From: CAWBRT01 sp963791145
Lineage (GTDB): Bacteria; Acidobacteriota; Terriglobia; Terriglobales; Acidobacteriaceae
DNA: 64,000 nucleotides
Reading direction: 5' to 3'
Assembly (NCBI GenBank): GCA_963791145.1
Contig: CAWBRT010000017.1
Span: 1 to 64,000 of the forward strand
Each line of letters opens with the position of its first letter. Within the stretch, counting starts at the first letter, position 1. Below, one piece after another: positions 11,538-20,295 of this stretch. The notes under the pieces were generated by a model that ran no database searches, was not told the origin of the DNA, and worked only from the letters and a program-made list of their open reading frames with translations. Made by a program: the position numbers and the translations under genes.

Positions 11538-12615
11538 ATGAAGCTTGCTGCTCTAAGTCTGATTCTCTCGTTCTGCCTCGCTCCGGCTGTGGCTGCGGCG
11601 TCGCCAGCCGCTAACGACCGGCCTCCTCCCATTCTGCCCAAGGCGTTTGCCGGGTGGGAGATTTCCGGCGACGTTCACCGCGGAAGCGATCCGCGTGCGG
11701 TCGACGAGGCGCAGAGCGCCGCACTTAAGGAGTACGGATTCACTGGCTATGAGCTGGCAACCTATTCTCAGCCGGGACGCAAGCTGACGCGTGCGCCTGG
11801 CTCGCTTTCAGGACGCAACCGGAGCCTACGGAGCATTCACCTTCTATCGCATGCCCGGCATGCTGAGCGAGAGCATCGGGACAATGGGCGTCGGCGACAA
11901 CAATCGGGTACTTTTCTTCCAGCAGAATTACCTGGTGGAAGCCCGCTTCGACCATGTCAGCGGTATGACGGCCGCCGAACTGCGCGAGTTGGCGGCGGCC
12001 CTGCCGCCTATCACCGGACCCGCAGCACATCTTCCCAGCCTGCCCAGCTATCTTCCGCGCGAAAAGATGACGCCCAACACGGCCAAGTACGTGCTCGGAC
12101 GCGCCGCTTACGCCGCCCTGGGGCTGCCGATCCCGGAAAGCGTGATCGACTTCAGCCTCAGTCCGGAAATTCTGGCGGGAAAGATTGCACAGCCGGACGC
12201 GGACGCGTCCATTGTGCTGATCAGCTATCCGACTCCGCAGATCGCGATCGAGAGGCTGCCCGAATTCGAGAAGGCCAACCCGGTCCAGGATGCCACCTAT
12301 GCCGTGAGGAGAACCGGGCCGATCATCAAGATCATCTACGGCGCCATCTCGCAGCCGGAAGCCGATGCCATTCTGCGGCGCGTTAATTACCAGGCCGAGG
12401 TCACATGGAACGAGAACACCGGTCTGAGCAAGCGAGACAATATCGGGAACCTGGTGATTGCGGCGCTGACCCTGGCCGGAATTGTTTCCGTGATCTCGCT
12501 CGGCACGGGAGTGATCTTCGCCTTCAGCCGCACCGTGCTCGCCAAACTTTTTCCTCAACACTTCCGCAAGAGTGGAGAAGAATCGGGCATTATTCGCCTG
12601 AACCTGCACCGGTGA
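11538..12615 (+). CDS. DUF6599-like secreted and membrane-anchored protein (frameshifted)
   Basis: About 358 aa. The signal peptide MKLAALSLILSFCLAPAVAA is followed by PPPILPKAFAGWEISGDVHR. A +1 shift near 11,790 (GACGCGTGCGCCTGG, extra base) leads to VRLARFQDATGAYGAFTFYR. The rest repeats this theme (ATYAVRRTGPIIKIIYGAIS), and one membrane segment (LVIAALTLAGIVSVISLGTG) near the C-terminus leaves a short cytoplasmic tail. I recall this architecture in acidobacterial proteins labelled DUF6599; no function is established. The clean reading on both sides suggests the shift is an assembly error. Confidence 0.65.
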
Positions 12616-12845
12616 GTTCGCGCAAGAGCTCCTTCGCCGTAGGGGGACTGAGATTCCCGGTAATCGCCGCCGGGAAGGCCGCCGGGAAGGCCGCAACTGG
12701 CCTTGGAATCTCGGACAAATTCTTTATTTTTCGACAGTTAGACGGAAAATTAAGGCCCAAACCGGAGTTCTTTCAGGCGCTGGCAGTCTGTTGATTCTCT
12801 ACTCTAAGTTATTGAAAACATTGGGATTTGTTTCGGAAAAATTCC

Positions 12846-12875
12846 TTGACACTCGGTTTCGTCGGCTCATACTAT
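12846..12875 (+). promoter_or_regulatory. Strong sigma70-type promoter
   Basis: A perfect -35 TTGACA at 12846-12851, 18-base spacer, and -10 TACTAT at 12870-12875. Transcription would begin near 12882 and meet a strong hairpin 50 bases later. Confidence 0.6.
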
Positions 12876-12881
12876 TTTTGC

Positions 12882-12970
12882 AGAGAGTTTTGACGGTTTA
12901 GCCTCCGTTGGAACTATTCTCCCTTGAAGAGAAGGTCGCCCAATTATCGGGCGACCTTCTTGCTTTCTGT
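12882..12970 (+). ncRNA. Candidate small RNA or leader with terminator-like hairpin
   Basis: Downstream of the promoter at 12846-12875, about 80 bases contain no ORF and end in a perfect 12-bp stem: AGAAGGTCGCCC (12930-12941), 7-base loop, GGGCGACCTTCT (12949-12960). A moderately U-rich tail (TGCTTTCTG) follows. Function unknown. It may instead be a terminator for the preceding gene with an unrelated promoter. Confidence 0.35.
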
Positions 12971-13265
12971 GACAAATTTTTGCATGCAAAACGTTGCGGA
13001 ACCCGTCGCAGCCCTGAGATTGAACGGCGACCGCTCTTTCCTGACGTTATGTTGGACATCATCGAAGCGACTTCGCGTTGAGAACGTTCAAAGCGGTTTG
13101 CATTTTGCCAAAAGACGAGCAAGAGCAAGGGGAAGAAGCAACCGACGAACTCGCACGACGGGGACCTCGCGGAGCTATGGATTCGATTCGGCGAGCCGGG
13201 GATGTTCTTGCTGGCTGCAGACAGCGGCTTTGCGTTTGTCAGGACGAAGCCGCAGTCAACGTTCT

Positions 13266-13294
13266 TTGACGGAAGCGGCGGGCTTAATTAGAAT
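13266..13294 (+). promoter_or_regulatory. Promoter of tRNA-Thr
   Basis: -35 TTGACG (13266-13271), exactly 17 bases, -10 TAGAAT (13289-13294), ending 10 bases before the mature tRNA 5' end. Confidence 0.65.
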
Positions 13295-13304
13295 CGACTT
13301 CGAA

Positions 13305-13380
13305 GCCGACGTAGCTCAGTTGGTAGAGCAGTCGATTCGTAATCGACAGGTCATCGGTTCAAGTCCGATCGTCGGCTCCA
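13305..13380 (+). tRNA. tRNA-Thr (anticodon CGT)
   Basis: A complete cloverleaf: acceptor GCCGACG/CGTCGGC, D arm GCTC-AGTTGGTA-GAGC, anticodon arm GTCGA-TTCGTAA-TCGAC with CGT at positions 34-36, T arm ATCGG-TTCAAGT-CCGAT, discriminator T and an encoded CCA. It reads ACG codons. Confidence 0.96.
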
Positions 13381-13664
13381 TCTTTATCCTTCCTTTTCCC
13401 CCGCATAACTATACAGAGCGGAAGTGCGCTATTTTTCGCTACAATCTAGTCGGCTACAATCCAATTACCGGCGCCGCTCGGATGGTCGCCGGGCGAAAAC
13501 AATGTCCCGCAAAGCCGCGCCTGGGGCGCTGGATGCGGCGGGCGGCTCGCACACCTCAGGCTAAAGCACCAATCTTAGTGCTTTGGTTCAATCCCGAGAG
13601 TGTTGCTGGGCAGCAACTTTCCCCTTGCGCGCGGCAATGGGCGTTGCCGATAATTTAACTGGAT

Positions 13665-14552
13665 GTGGAAGCTCTCGTGAATGGGTTCGCCAGGGCGGAC
13701 GTACTTCGGATCATGCGTATCAGCTCGCGTCAATTAAGCGGCTGGCAGAAGGCCGGGCTGATTGGCACCGGTGAGCTGTTTTCTTTTTTTGATCTCCTGC
13801 AATTGCGGAAGGTGCGCGACCTGCGGGCCCGCAAGGTTCGTCCCGCGGTGATCCGCCAGTCTCTGCGCGCCATGCAGGCGCAGGTGGCCGGCATGGAGAA
13901 CCCGCTGCTGGAAGCCAGTTCCTTCCCGGTCGGCTCGCGCGTGGTCTTCCGCCATGAGGGCCGTGCGCTGGACCCCATCGCCGGACAATTCTTTATGCAG
14001 TTTGAGGCGCCGGGCAAGCTGCTTCCCACGCGCAGCGTGCGCCCCATCTCGCAGGTGGAAACCGCGGCCGAATACTTCGCCCGCGGGCTCATTCTGGAAG
14101 AAGATCCCAATAGCCTGGATAAGGCTGTGGAGGCCTACCAGACGGTCCTGGAACTCGACCCGGGGTATGCCCCCGCGCACATCAACCTGGGTACCGTGTG
14201 TTACAACCAGGAGGACTTCACCCGGGCCGAGTACCACTACCGCAAGGCCATCGAGTGCGATCAGCGCTACGCGCTTGCCTGGTTCGACCTGGGCAATGTG
14301 CTGGACGAAACCAACCGGCTCGCCGAGGCCATCAAGGCCTACCAGACCGCCATCCGCCTGGCGCCAACCTACGGAGACGCCCACTACAATCTTGCCCTGG
14401 CATACGAGAAAAATCGCGAGCCGCGAAAGGCGCTTGCTCACTGGCGGAGTTACCTGAAGCTGGATTCGAAAGGCCCCTGGGCGGTACACGCGCGCAACCA
14501 GGTGAAACGCATTCTCAAAGCCGATAAGCTCAAGCTCGTCCAGCGCGGCTGA
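13665..14552 (+). CDS. MerR-type helix-turn-helix protein fused to TPR repeats
   Basis: 295 aa from a GTG start at 13665 (GTG 13677 is an alternative). Residues ~8-75 look like a MerR winged HTH: VLRIMRISSRQLSGWQKAGL, then FSFFDLLQLRKVRDLRARKV. Then a ~45-residue linker with VGSRVVFRHEGRALDP, and from ~130 three to four tetratricopeptide repeats, e.g. AVEAYQTVLELDPGYAPAHI and AIKAYQTAIRLAPTYGDAHY. MerR proteins normally end in a coiled coil and effector domain; TPRs instead suggest regulation by a protein partner. Possible -10 boxes (TACAAT) lie at ~13440-13460. It precedes lysC by 200 bases, probably a separate unit. Confidence 0.7.
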   Translation: MEALVNGFARADVLRIMRISSRQLSGWQKAGLIGTGELFSFFDLLQLRKVRDLRARKVRPAVIRQSLRAMQAQVAGMENPLLEASSFPVGSRVVFRHEGRALDPIAGQFFMQFEAPGKLLPTRSVRPISQVETAAEYFARGLILEEDPNSLDKAVEAYQTVLELDPGYAPAHINLGTVCYNQEDFTRAEYHYRKAIECDQRYALAWFDLGNVLDETNRLAEAIKAYQTAIRLAPTYGDAHYNLALAYEKNREPRKALAHWRSYLKLDSKGPWAVHARNQVKRILKADKLKLVQRG

Positions 14553-14755
14553 GCCATCCTGCTCCCTCTCCCGATCCCCATCCGGCCAGCCTCACAAAAT
14601 CGCTCTCAGAAAAACCCTTCGGTGATATAACAAAGCTGTTCGTCTCCGGAACAGGCCTGTAGTTGATGGCGGTTCACCCAAGGCAGCCGGATGCAGCGCG
14701 CTCTGGCGCCTGCGGGCTGCTGCTATATTTTCGAGAGAAACAGGGAACTGCTCAA

Positions 14756-16129
14756 ATGATCGTCATGAAATTCGGCGGCACTTCGGTGATGGATTGCGCC
14801 GCCATTCAACGCGCGTGCAGCATCGTGCAGGAGCGGATCGGCCGCAAACCCCTGGTCGTAGTGAGCGCCATGGCCAAGGTCACCGATCAGCTTCTGGCCA
14901 CCGCCAAAGCGGCGGGAAGCGGTGATCGCGGGAAGGCGCTTGAGCTCTCGCGAGCGCTGCGGGAACGGCATCACGAAACCTCACGCCAATTGCTCGGGAC
15001 GGTGGAATACGAGCGCTTCCGTTCCGTACTCGAGCAGGAGTTCGACACCTTGGATGAGCTGCTGCGCGGCATCGCCGCCGTCGGCGAGCTCACGCCGCGG
15101 ACTTCCGATTACGTCGTCAGCTATGGCGAGCGGCTGTCGAGCAAAATCTGCACCGCGGCTTTCGCCGTCATGGGGCTGAACTCAGCCCTGGTCGATGCCC
15201 GCGAGGTCATGATCACCGACGGGCAGCACGGCAAGGCCGTTCCCCTGGTGGATGAAATCGACTGCCGCGCGCAGAAGATCATCGCCCCGCTGCTGGCCGA
15301 GGGACGCGTGCCGGTCACCGGCGGTTTCATCGGAGCGACCAAGGACGGCGTTCAGACCACTATCGGCCGTGGCGGCTCCGATTATTCAGCGGCACTGTTC
15401 GGTGCGGCCCTCAACGCCGAGGTCATTGAAATCTGGACCGACGTCGATGGCATGCTGACGACCGATCCCAAGATCTGCCCCGAAGCCCATCGCATCAAGG
15501 TCATCGGCTTCGAGGAAGCCGCCGAGCTGGCCTACTTCGGCGCCAAGGTGCTGCACCCGGCGACGGTTTTGCCGGCGGTGAGAAAGAACATCCCCGTGCG
15601 GGTGCTCAACTCGCGCAATCCCTCGAACGAAGGCACGTTGATCGTCGCGCGGGCGCCGCACTCCAAGTCGTTGTTCAAGGCGATTGCGGCCAAAAAAGGC
15701 ATCACCATCATCGATGTCTGCGCCACCCGCATGCTGATGACGCATGGCTTTCTGCGGCAGCTCTTCGAGGTCTTCGACCGCCATCGCTGCTCGGTGGACG
15801 TGGTCGCGACCTCCGAGGTCAGCGTCTCCGTCACCGTGGACTCCACCCAGTCGATCCCGCAGATCGTGGGCGATCTGGAACAGATAGCGGACGTGCACTA
15901 CAAGGAGCGCAATGCCATCGTCTGCCTGGTGGGCGAGAACATCCGCGAGACGGCGGGAATCGCCGCCCAGATCTTTACCGCGCTGGGAAACATCAACGTG
16001 CGCATGATTTCGCAGGGCGCTTCGGAGATCAACATCACCTTTGTGATTGACGAGGAGCAGGTGCCGGAGGCCATTCGCCGGCTGCACAAGCATTTCTTCA
16101 CCGCGCCTGATGCGAACATCTTCGATTGA
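14756..16129 (+). CDS. lysC: Aspartate kinase (monofunctional, LysC type)
   Basis: 457 aa. Phosphorylates aspartate at the entry of the lysine/DAP, threonine and methionine pathways. Visible: MKFGGTSVMD at the N-terminus, RTSDYVVSYGERLSSKI, GRGGSDYSAALFGAAL and WTDVDGMLTTDPKICPEAH in the catalytic domain. Two ACT domains follow (KGITIIDVCATRMLMTHGFL and CLVGENIRETAGIAAQIFTA), typical of feedback regulation, probably by lysine for this class, an inference. ATG 14756 gives the conserved MIVMKFGG start; a longer frame upstream (14663) lacks family similarity. dapB and dapA follow on the same strand, each with its own repeat-containing spacer. Confidence 0.93.
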   Translation: MIVMKFGGTSVMDCAAIQRACSIVQERIGRKPLVVVSAMAKVTDQLLATAKAAGSGDRGKALELSRALRERHHETSRQLLGTVEYERFRSVLEQEFDTLDELLRGIAAVGELTPRTSDYVVSYGERLSSKICTAAFAVMGLNSALVDAREVMITDGQHGKAVPLVDEIDCRAQKIIAPLLAEGRVPVTGGFIGATKDGVQTTIGRGGSDYSAALFGAALNAEVIEIWTDVDGMLTTDPKICPEAHRIKVIGFEEAAELAYFGAKVLHPATVLPAVRKNIPVRVLNSRNPSNEGTLIVARAPHSKSLFKAIAAKKGITIIDVCATRMLMTHGFLRQLFEVFDRHRCSVDVVATSEVSVSVTVDSTQSIPQIVGDLEQIADVHYKERNAIVCLVGENIRETAGIAAQIFTALGNINVRMISQGASEINITFVIDEEQVPEAIRRLHKHFFTAPDANIFD

Positions 16130-16136
16130 ACAAATC

Positions 16137-16222
16137 AGGGATTAGGGGTTAGGGTTTAGGGATTAGGAACAGCGATTGCAGCGACTTGTGTCCTAACCCC
16201 TAGCCCCTAATCCCTAATCCCT
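16137..16222. repeat. Intergenic hairpin of degenerate GGGATTAG repeats (family E)
   Basis: Left arm 16137-16168 is made of imperfect copies of GGGATTAG/GGGTTTAG. Right arm 16191-16222 is its inverted counterpart (CCTAACCCC, CCCTAATCCC). It fills the lysC-dapB spacer. Structurally the same kind of element, with different words, occurs at 32775-32855, 47561-47698 and 48111-48195. Confidence 0.75.
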
Positions 16223-16237
16223 CCAAAAGGTGCAGAG

Positions 16238-16921
16238 ATGAAATTCGTTCTCCTTGGCGGGGCCGGCAAGACCGGAGCGGTGGTCGCCGAAGTTTGCCGT
16301 GAGCGCGGCCATGAACTGCGCATCGTGGAAATCGACGAGAACCAGGGCGGCGTTGCCCTGACCCGTTCGGCGCTGGCCGGAGTGAACGCGGTCATCGACT
16401 TCACTGCGCCCTCGGCCGTGCTGGGCAATATCCAGGCCTGCATCAAGGCCGGGACGAACATGGTGGTGGGCACCACCGGCTGGTACGAGCGCATTCCGGA
16501 GATACGCAGCGCGGTTGAAAAGGCCGGCACCGGGCTGATCTTCGCCTCGAATTTCTCGGTCGGGGTGAACGTCTTCTTCAAGATCCTCGCCGCCTCAGCC
16601 GCCGCCCTGAAGCACGGCTACCGGGGCGAAATCCTGGAGCGCCATCACATCCACAAGAAGGACGCTCCCTCGGGAACTGCCGTCACCATGCAGCGAATCC
16701 TGGAGGCTGCCTCCGGCCGCAAAGTTCCGATACGCTCCGAGCGCGAGGGTGAAGTGGTGGGCCTGCACCAGCTTACGCTGGAGTCAGTCGGGGACAGCAT
16801 CGTCCTGACACACGATTCCAAGAGCCGCCGCGGCTACGCCGAAGGAGCGGTACTGGCGGCCGAATGGATTACGGGCAAGAAGGGCTTCTACGAGTTCAAG
16901 GACATCTTCGATCAGCTGTAG
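16238..16921 (+). CDS. dapB: 4-hydroxy-tetrahydrodipicolinate reductase
   Basis: 227 aa. Reduces hydroxy-tetrahydrodipicolinate to tetrahydrodipicolinate with NAD(P)H. The N-terminal Rossmann loop GGAGKTGAVV is at residues 7-16, followed by VIDFTAPSAV and GTTGW. The catalytic and substrate-binding motif ERHHIHKKDAPSGTA near residue 135 carries the His and Lys expected of DapB. It is shorter than E. coli DapB (273 aa), missing part of the N-terminal nucleotide domain, as in some other phyla. AAAGGTG upstream is a good ribosome binding site for the ATG at 16238. Confidence 0.92.
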   Translation: MKFVLLGGAGKTGAVVAEVCRERGHELRIVEIDENQGGVALTRSALAGVNAVIDFTAPSAVLGNIQACIKAGTNMVVGTTGWYERIPEIRSAVEKAGTGLIFASNFSVGVNVFFKILAASAAALKHGYRGEILERHHIHKKDAPSGTAVTMQRILEAASGRKVPIRSEREGEVVGLHQLTLESVGDSIVLTHDSKSRRGYAEGAVLAAEWITGKKGFYEFKDIFDQL

Positions 16922-16948
16922 TGGTCCCTTCGCGATGTAACTTCGAGA

Positions 16949-17061
16949 GGGTCATCCCGAGCAACCGGCCCGCTTTTAGGACGCGACGCGAAGGATCTGC
17001 TTTTATCCACGTCACAACAGCAGATCCTTCGGCTCCACTTTGTTCCGCCTCAGGATGACCC
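16949..17061. repeat. Repeat family B copy between dapB and dapA
   Basis: GGGTCATCCCGAGC at the left and CTCAGGATGACCC at the right, with GAAGGATCTGCTTTTATC and AACAGCAGATCCTTCGG as an inner inverted pair. It resembles a strong terminator hairpin and may insulate dapA from dapB. Confidence 0.75.
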
Positions 17062-17175
17062 TGCGATAGGACAGGTTGACTGCACGGAAGCTCTGATCCA
17101 CCTTTTTCCCTTTTTGCTTTCCTCTAAGTAAAACGTAAAATAGCCAGGTACGTTTCTTTCGCGAGGGAGCAGACC

Positions 17176-18075
17176 ATGAATCTGCGTGGATGCGGAACAG
17201 CTCTGGTAACGCCCTTCAAGGCCGACGGCGCGGTCGACGAGGCCGCAGTGCGGGCGCTGGTCGCCTGGCAGGTCGAGTCGAAGATTGATTTCCTGGTCCC
17301 TTGCGGCACTACCGGCGAGACCCCTACCCTCAGCCGGGAGGAATGGCTCCGCGTAATCGAGATCACCATCAACACCGCCGCCGGGCGGGTACCAATTGTC
17401 GCCGGCGCCACCTCCAACTCAACCGCCGACGCGGTGGAGAAAGCCAAGGCAGTCGCCGCCATCAAGGGCATTGACGCCATCCTGACGGCCTCGCCTTATT
17501 ACAACAAGCCGACGCAGGAAGGCCAGTACCAGCACTTCAAGGCCATCGCGGATGCCGTAGACAAGCCGCTGGTGCTCTACAACGTTCCGGGACGCACCGG
17601 CGCCAATCTCGAACCGGCAACCCTCGCGCGCCTGGCCCGGATCCCCAACATCATCGCCGTCAAGGAAGCCAGCGGCAATATCAGCCAGATGGCCGACCTG
17701 TTGAATGCCGTGCCGGAGAGCTTCCTGGTTCTGTCGGGCGACGACGCAGTGACGCTGCCGCTGATCTCCCTGGGCGGCGTAGGCGTGATCTCGGTGGTCT
17801 CCAACCAGATTCCGCGCGAGATGTCCGAGTTGACCCGCGCGGCACTCGCCAACGACTGGACCACCGCGCGCAAGCTGCAGCGCAAGTATCTGCCTCTGAT
17901 GCAGGCGAACTTCATCGAGTCCAACCCCATGCCGGTGAAGGCCATACTGGCCATGATGGGCCGGATCGAGGAGAACTACCGCTTGCCCATGGTGCGGGTG
18001 AAGCCGGAGTCGCGGGCCAAGCTGGAAAAGATTGCCGCCGAGGCCGGACTGCTCACCCCAGTCGCGGTACGGTGA
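17176..18075 (+). CDS. dapA: 4-hydroxy-tetrahydrodipicolinate synthase
   Basis: 299 aa TIM barrel that condenses pyruvate with aspartate semialdehyde. Seen: GCGTALVTPFKADGAVDEAA, the PCGTTGETPTLS motif, ASPYYNKPTQEG, the tyrosine in VLYNVPGRTG, and the Schiff-base lysine in NIIAVKEASGN (~161). GGGAG ten bases before the ATG supports the start. Its last 100 bases overlap the end of the convergent glycosyltransferase gene. Confidence 0.95.
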   Translation: MNLRGCGTALVTPFKADGAVDEAAVRALVAWQVESKIDFLVPCGTTGETPTLSREEWLRVIEITINTAAGRVPIVAGATSNSTADAVEKAKAVAAIKGIDAILTASPYYNKPTQEGQYQHFKAIADAVDKPLVLYNVPGRTGANLEPATLARLARIPNIIAVKEASGNISQMADLLNAVPESFLVLSGDDAVTLPLISLGGVGVISVVSNQIPREMSELTRAALANDWTTARKLQRKYLPLMQANFIESNPMPVKAILAMMGRIEENYRLPMVRVKPESRAKLEKIAAEAGLLTPVAVR

Positions 18076-19127
18076 CGTTCTTCGATACTTAAGTACAACT
18101 GCAGGTAATCGTCCGCCATACGCGCGGCTGAGAATTGTGCTTCTACCCGCGCGCGGCAGCGCCGTGGCTCGATCCGATCGACTCTGGCGACCGCATTCGC
18201 CATTTCTTCCACATCACTGACCAGGAAGCCCGTTTCGCCGTCCGCGACCACCTCCGGCACCGCCCCATTGCCGAAGGCGATCACCGTGGTGCCGCAAGCC
18301 ATGGCTTCCATGGCTACCAGCGAACTGGTCTCGGGCGCCAGCGTTGGAATCAGCAGGGCGCGGGCATTTCGCAGCAGCTCCAGCTTGCGCGCGAACGGCG
18401 GTGCTTCCACGAACTCGGCCATTTGTCCGGCAGCCCTCAGGCGCGGCTCGACCTCGCGCTCGAAATACTGCCGATGCCAGGAGAATGGATACACCGCGCC
18501 GGCAAGGATCAGCTTCATTCCTGCCTGTCGAGCAGCATCAAGCGCCAGGTGCGTTCCCTTCTCCGGGCAGATGCGTCCCATCCAGAGCAGATAATCTCGC
18601 CGAGAGGACGGCCGGGACTCGGCAAAAGGGAAACGATCCAGCGCGATCCCGTTCGGCACTACACCCGCAAAATTCGGCAGATCGCGAAATGACTCAGCCT
18701 GCGATTCCGAGACGCAATTGAAGAAGACGTTCGGTGCTACCGACTCGAACGCTCCATCCGGGTAGAAGCTGCGCGGCAGGTGAAGCGTGGCGACAACCGG
18801 CACGTCCAGTTGTGCCGCATGCGGCCAGAAGTGTCCGCTCTTGTCGTGCACGATGGAGAACTCCCGCATACGGCAGAACTCCAGAACGGCTTGGCTGTGC
18901 TCGTGCTCGCGCCTCTCGAACTGATCGGGCTCTTGCGGCGCCGTACCGGTGGCCAGAAGTTGGCCGTGGATACGTGAACCGGCGCAAGCGGCAACGGCTG
19001 TCCTGATGCCGGCGGATGCGAGTTCGCGCTCCAGGGTCCACAGCATCTGCTCGGCGCCGCCGCAACTGGCGTCGGAGACAGGCAGCAGGGGGTAGGCAAC
19101 AAAAAGGATGGATCGGTCGGCAGACAT
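17976..19127 (-). CDS. Glycosyltransferase, family 4-like
   Basis: 383 aa, GT-B fold. Features: the N-terminal YPLLPVSDASCGGAEQML; the middle VVPNGIALDRFPF, the usual sugar-nucleotide domain entry; LLWMGRICPEKGTHLALDAA; and ALLIPTLAPETSSLVAMEAM with the ExxE-like motif, ending GNGAVPEVVADGETGFLV. It transfers a sugar from a nucleotide donor to an unknown acceptor. The PIG-L deacetylase gene ends 43 bases upstream on the same strand; such pairs occur in mycothiol-like and glycolipid pathways, but neither product can be assigned here. The last ~30 residues are antisense to dapA and unlike the family, so the original stop may have been lost. Confidence 0.82.
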   Translation of the reverse strand: MSADRSILFVAYPLLPVSDASCGGAEQMLWTLERELASAGIRTAVAACAGSRIHGQLLATGTAPQEPDQFERREHEHSQAVLEFCRMREFSIVHDKSGHFWPHAAQLDVPVVATLHLPRSFYPDGAFESVAPNVFFNCVSESQAESFRDLPNFAGVVPNGIALDRFPFAESRPSSRRDYLLWMGRICPEKGTHLALDAARQAGMKLILAGAVYPFSWHRQYFEREVEPRLRAAGQMAEFVEAPPFARKLELLRNARALLIPTLAPETSSLVAMEAMACGTTVIAFGNGAVPEVVADGETGFLVSDVEEMANAVARVDRIEPRRCRARVEAQFSAARMADDYLQLYLSIEERHRTATGVSSPASAAIFSSLARDSGFTRTMGKR

Positions 19128-19170
19128 GGGCGCTCAGGATGGGATGTCGCGCGGCGATTGCGAGTTGCTG

Positions 19171-20010
19171 TCAGCTTTCGACGGAGTTCCCGGTAAGCGG
19201 AGCTGGATGGGAAGTAACAGAGGGAAAGCCCTTCAGGAACTCGCGGAAAGCCGCGCACACCTGCTGGCCGGTCATCGGCCATTGCCAGCGCTCGTAATTC
19301 AGCTTGCCTGGATGTGGAGGCTGCGAGTAGTCATAGGACGGCAGTGGACGCACGCTCTCCACCTCGGGGGAAAAGACGCGCAGGAAGTCTCCCTGCGAGG
19401 CGTAAGCCAGCCACATCTCCCGCTTGCGCGCGACCTCTTCCGGCGTCGGCCGGACGTCGATCTCGGTTCCATTTGCTCGAATGAACGTCTGCGGGTGCGG
19501 CAGGTCGGACTCCGTCTCGCGTGCCCGGCTGTAGATCGGCGCCTCCCAGGCCGGCAGTCCGAAGGTGCGGCCGGCGAGAGATACCAGCAGATTGCAGCTG
19601 TCGTGGTCGGGATGGCCGCCTTCGTAGGCCAGCGTCAGCAACGCCTTTGGCCGCCGCCGTTCAATGGCTCGCGTCAGCTCGTGCCAGGCAGTCGGCAGAA
19701 CCCGGAACAGCTCCTGGTCGACCAGCACTTCGGAAGCGGCGTGGCTGTTGCCGTTGGCCGCGGCAAAGCAGATCCGCCGCACGCCCACGCGCGACAGCGC
19801 CTGCCGGGCCTCCTGCTGCCGCAGGCCAGCGTAAGCCTCGCGCGAGCCGTAGCGCTGCCAGAAAAAGGAGTCGCGAGGAGCGCCGTCGGTCAGGAACAGC
19901 ACGGTGGGATCGGCCATCCTCTGCAGCAGTGCGCCGTAGGTCACACACTCGTCATCGGGGTGCGCCAGCACGACCAGAGAGGTCCCGAGCAAGGAAGAGA
20001 GTGCGTCCAT
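19171..20010 (-). CDS. PIG-L family deacetylase
   Basis: 279 aa from ATG 20010. The zinc site is clear: VVLAHPDDECVTYGALL near the N-terminus (AHPDDE) and YEGGHPDHDSCN around residue 130 (HPDH). These enzymes remove acetyl groups from N-acetylglucosamine conjugates or similar small molecules. The glycosyltransferase gene directly follows, which fits a two-step sugar transfer and deacetylation, but the substrate is unknown. The upstream region is a repeat element, so the promoter is not obvious. Confidence 0.85.
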   Translation of the reverse strand: MDALSSLLGTSLVVLAHPDDECVTYGALLQRMADPTVLFLTDGAPRDSFFWQRYGSREAYAGLRQQEARQALSRVGVRRICFAAANGNSHAASEVLVDQELFRVLPTAWHELTRAIERRRPKALLTLAYEGGHPDHDSCNLLVSLAGRTFGLPAWEAPIYSRARETESDLPHPQTFIRANGTEIDVRPTPEEVARKREMWLAYASQGDFLRVFSPEVESVRPLPSYDYSQPPHPGKLNYERWQWPMTGQQVCAAFREFLKGFPSVTSHPAPLTGNSVES

Positions 20011-20086
20011 GGAAAAATTGGATGCCGATAGCGCGGTAAAGTTTTCAGCTCTTAATTCTGCGGGTTGAACCGCGCCGCACCTCGCG

Positions 20087-20186
20087 GGTGGCCCAGAGTT
20101 GGCGCTGTTCCAACTCTGGGGATTTTCGGATTTAGACATTGTCTTCCATCCCACATTTGCCAACTGCAGGCAAATGTGGGCCACCT
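20087..20186. repeat. Dispersed repeat family C, left copy
   Basis: Two stem-loops joined by a spacer: CAGAGTTGG ... CCAACTCTG, GACATTGTCTTCCATC, then CCACATTTGCC ... GGCAAATGTGG. The outer ends GGTGGCCC and GGGCCACC are also inverted. The same element in reverse orientation lies at 25550-25650, ~90% identical by eye. Confidence 0.85.
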
Positions 20187-20295
20187 GACCATTCAGTTGT
20201 TTTCGATTTCTGATTCGTAATCGCGACCGCGGACGGTTTTAGGTGAAGCACATCCCCACGCACAAAAGCCGATTACTCTTCGTCCTCGCCGCGAT

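Noticed and set aside
16137..16222. Telomere or chromosome end
   Set aside because: Internal to a gene cluster, imperfect words and inverted second half; same architecture as other spacer hairpins.
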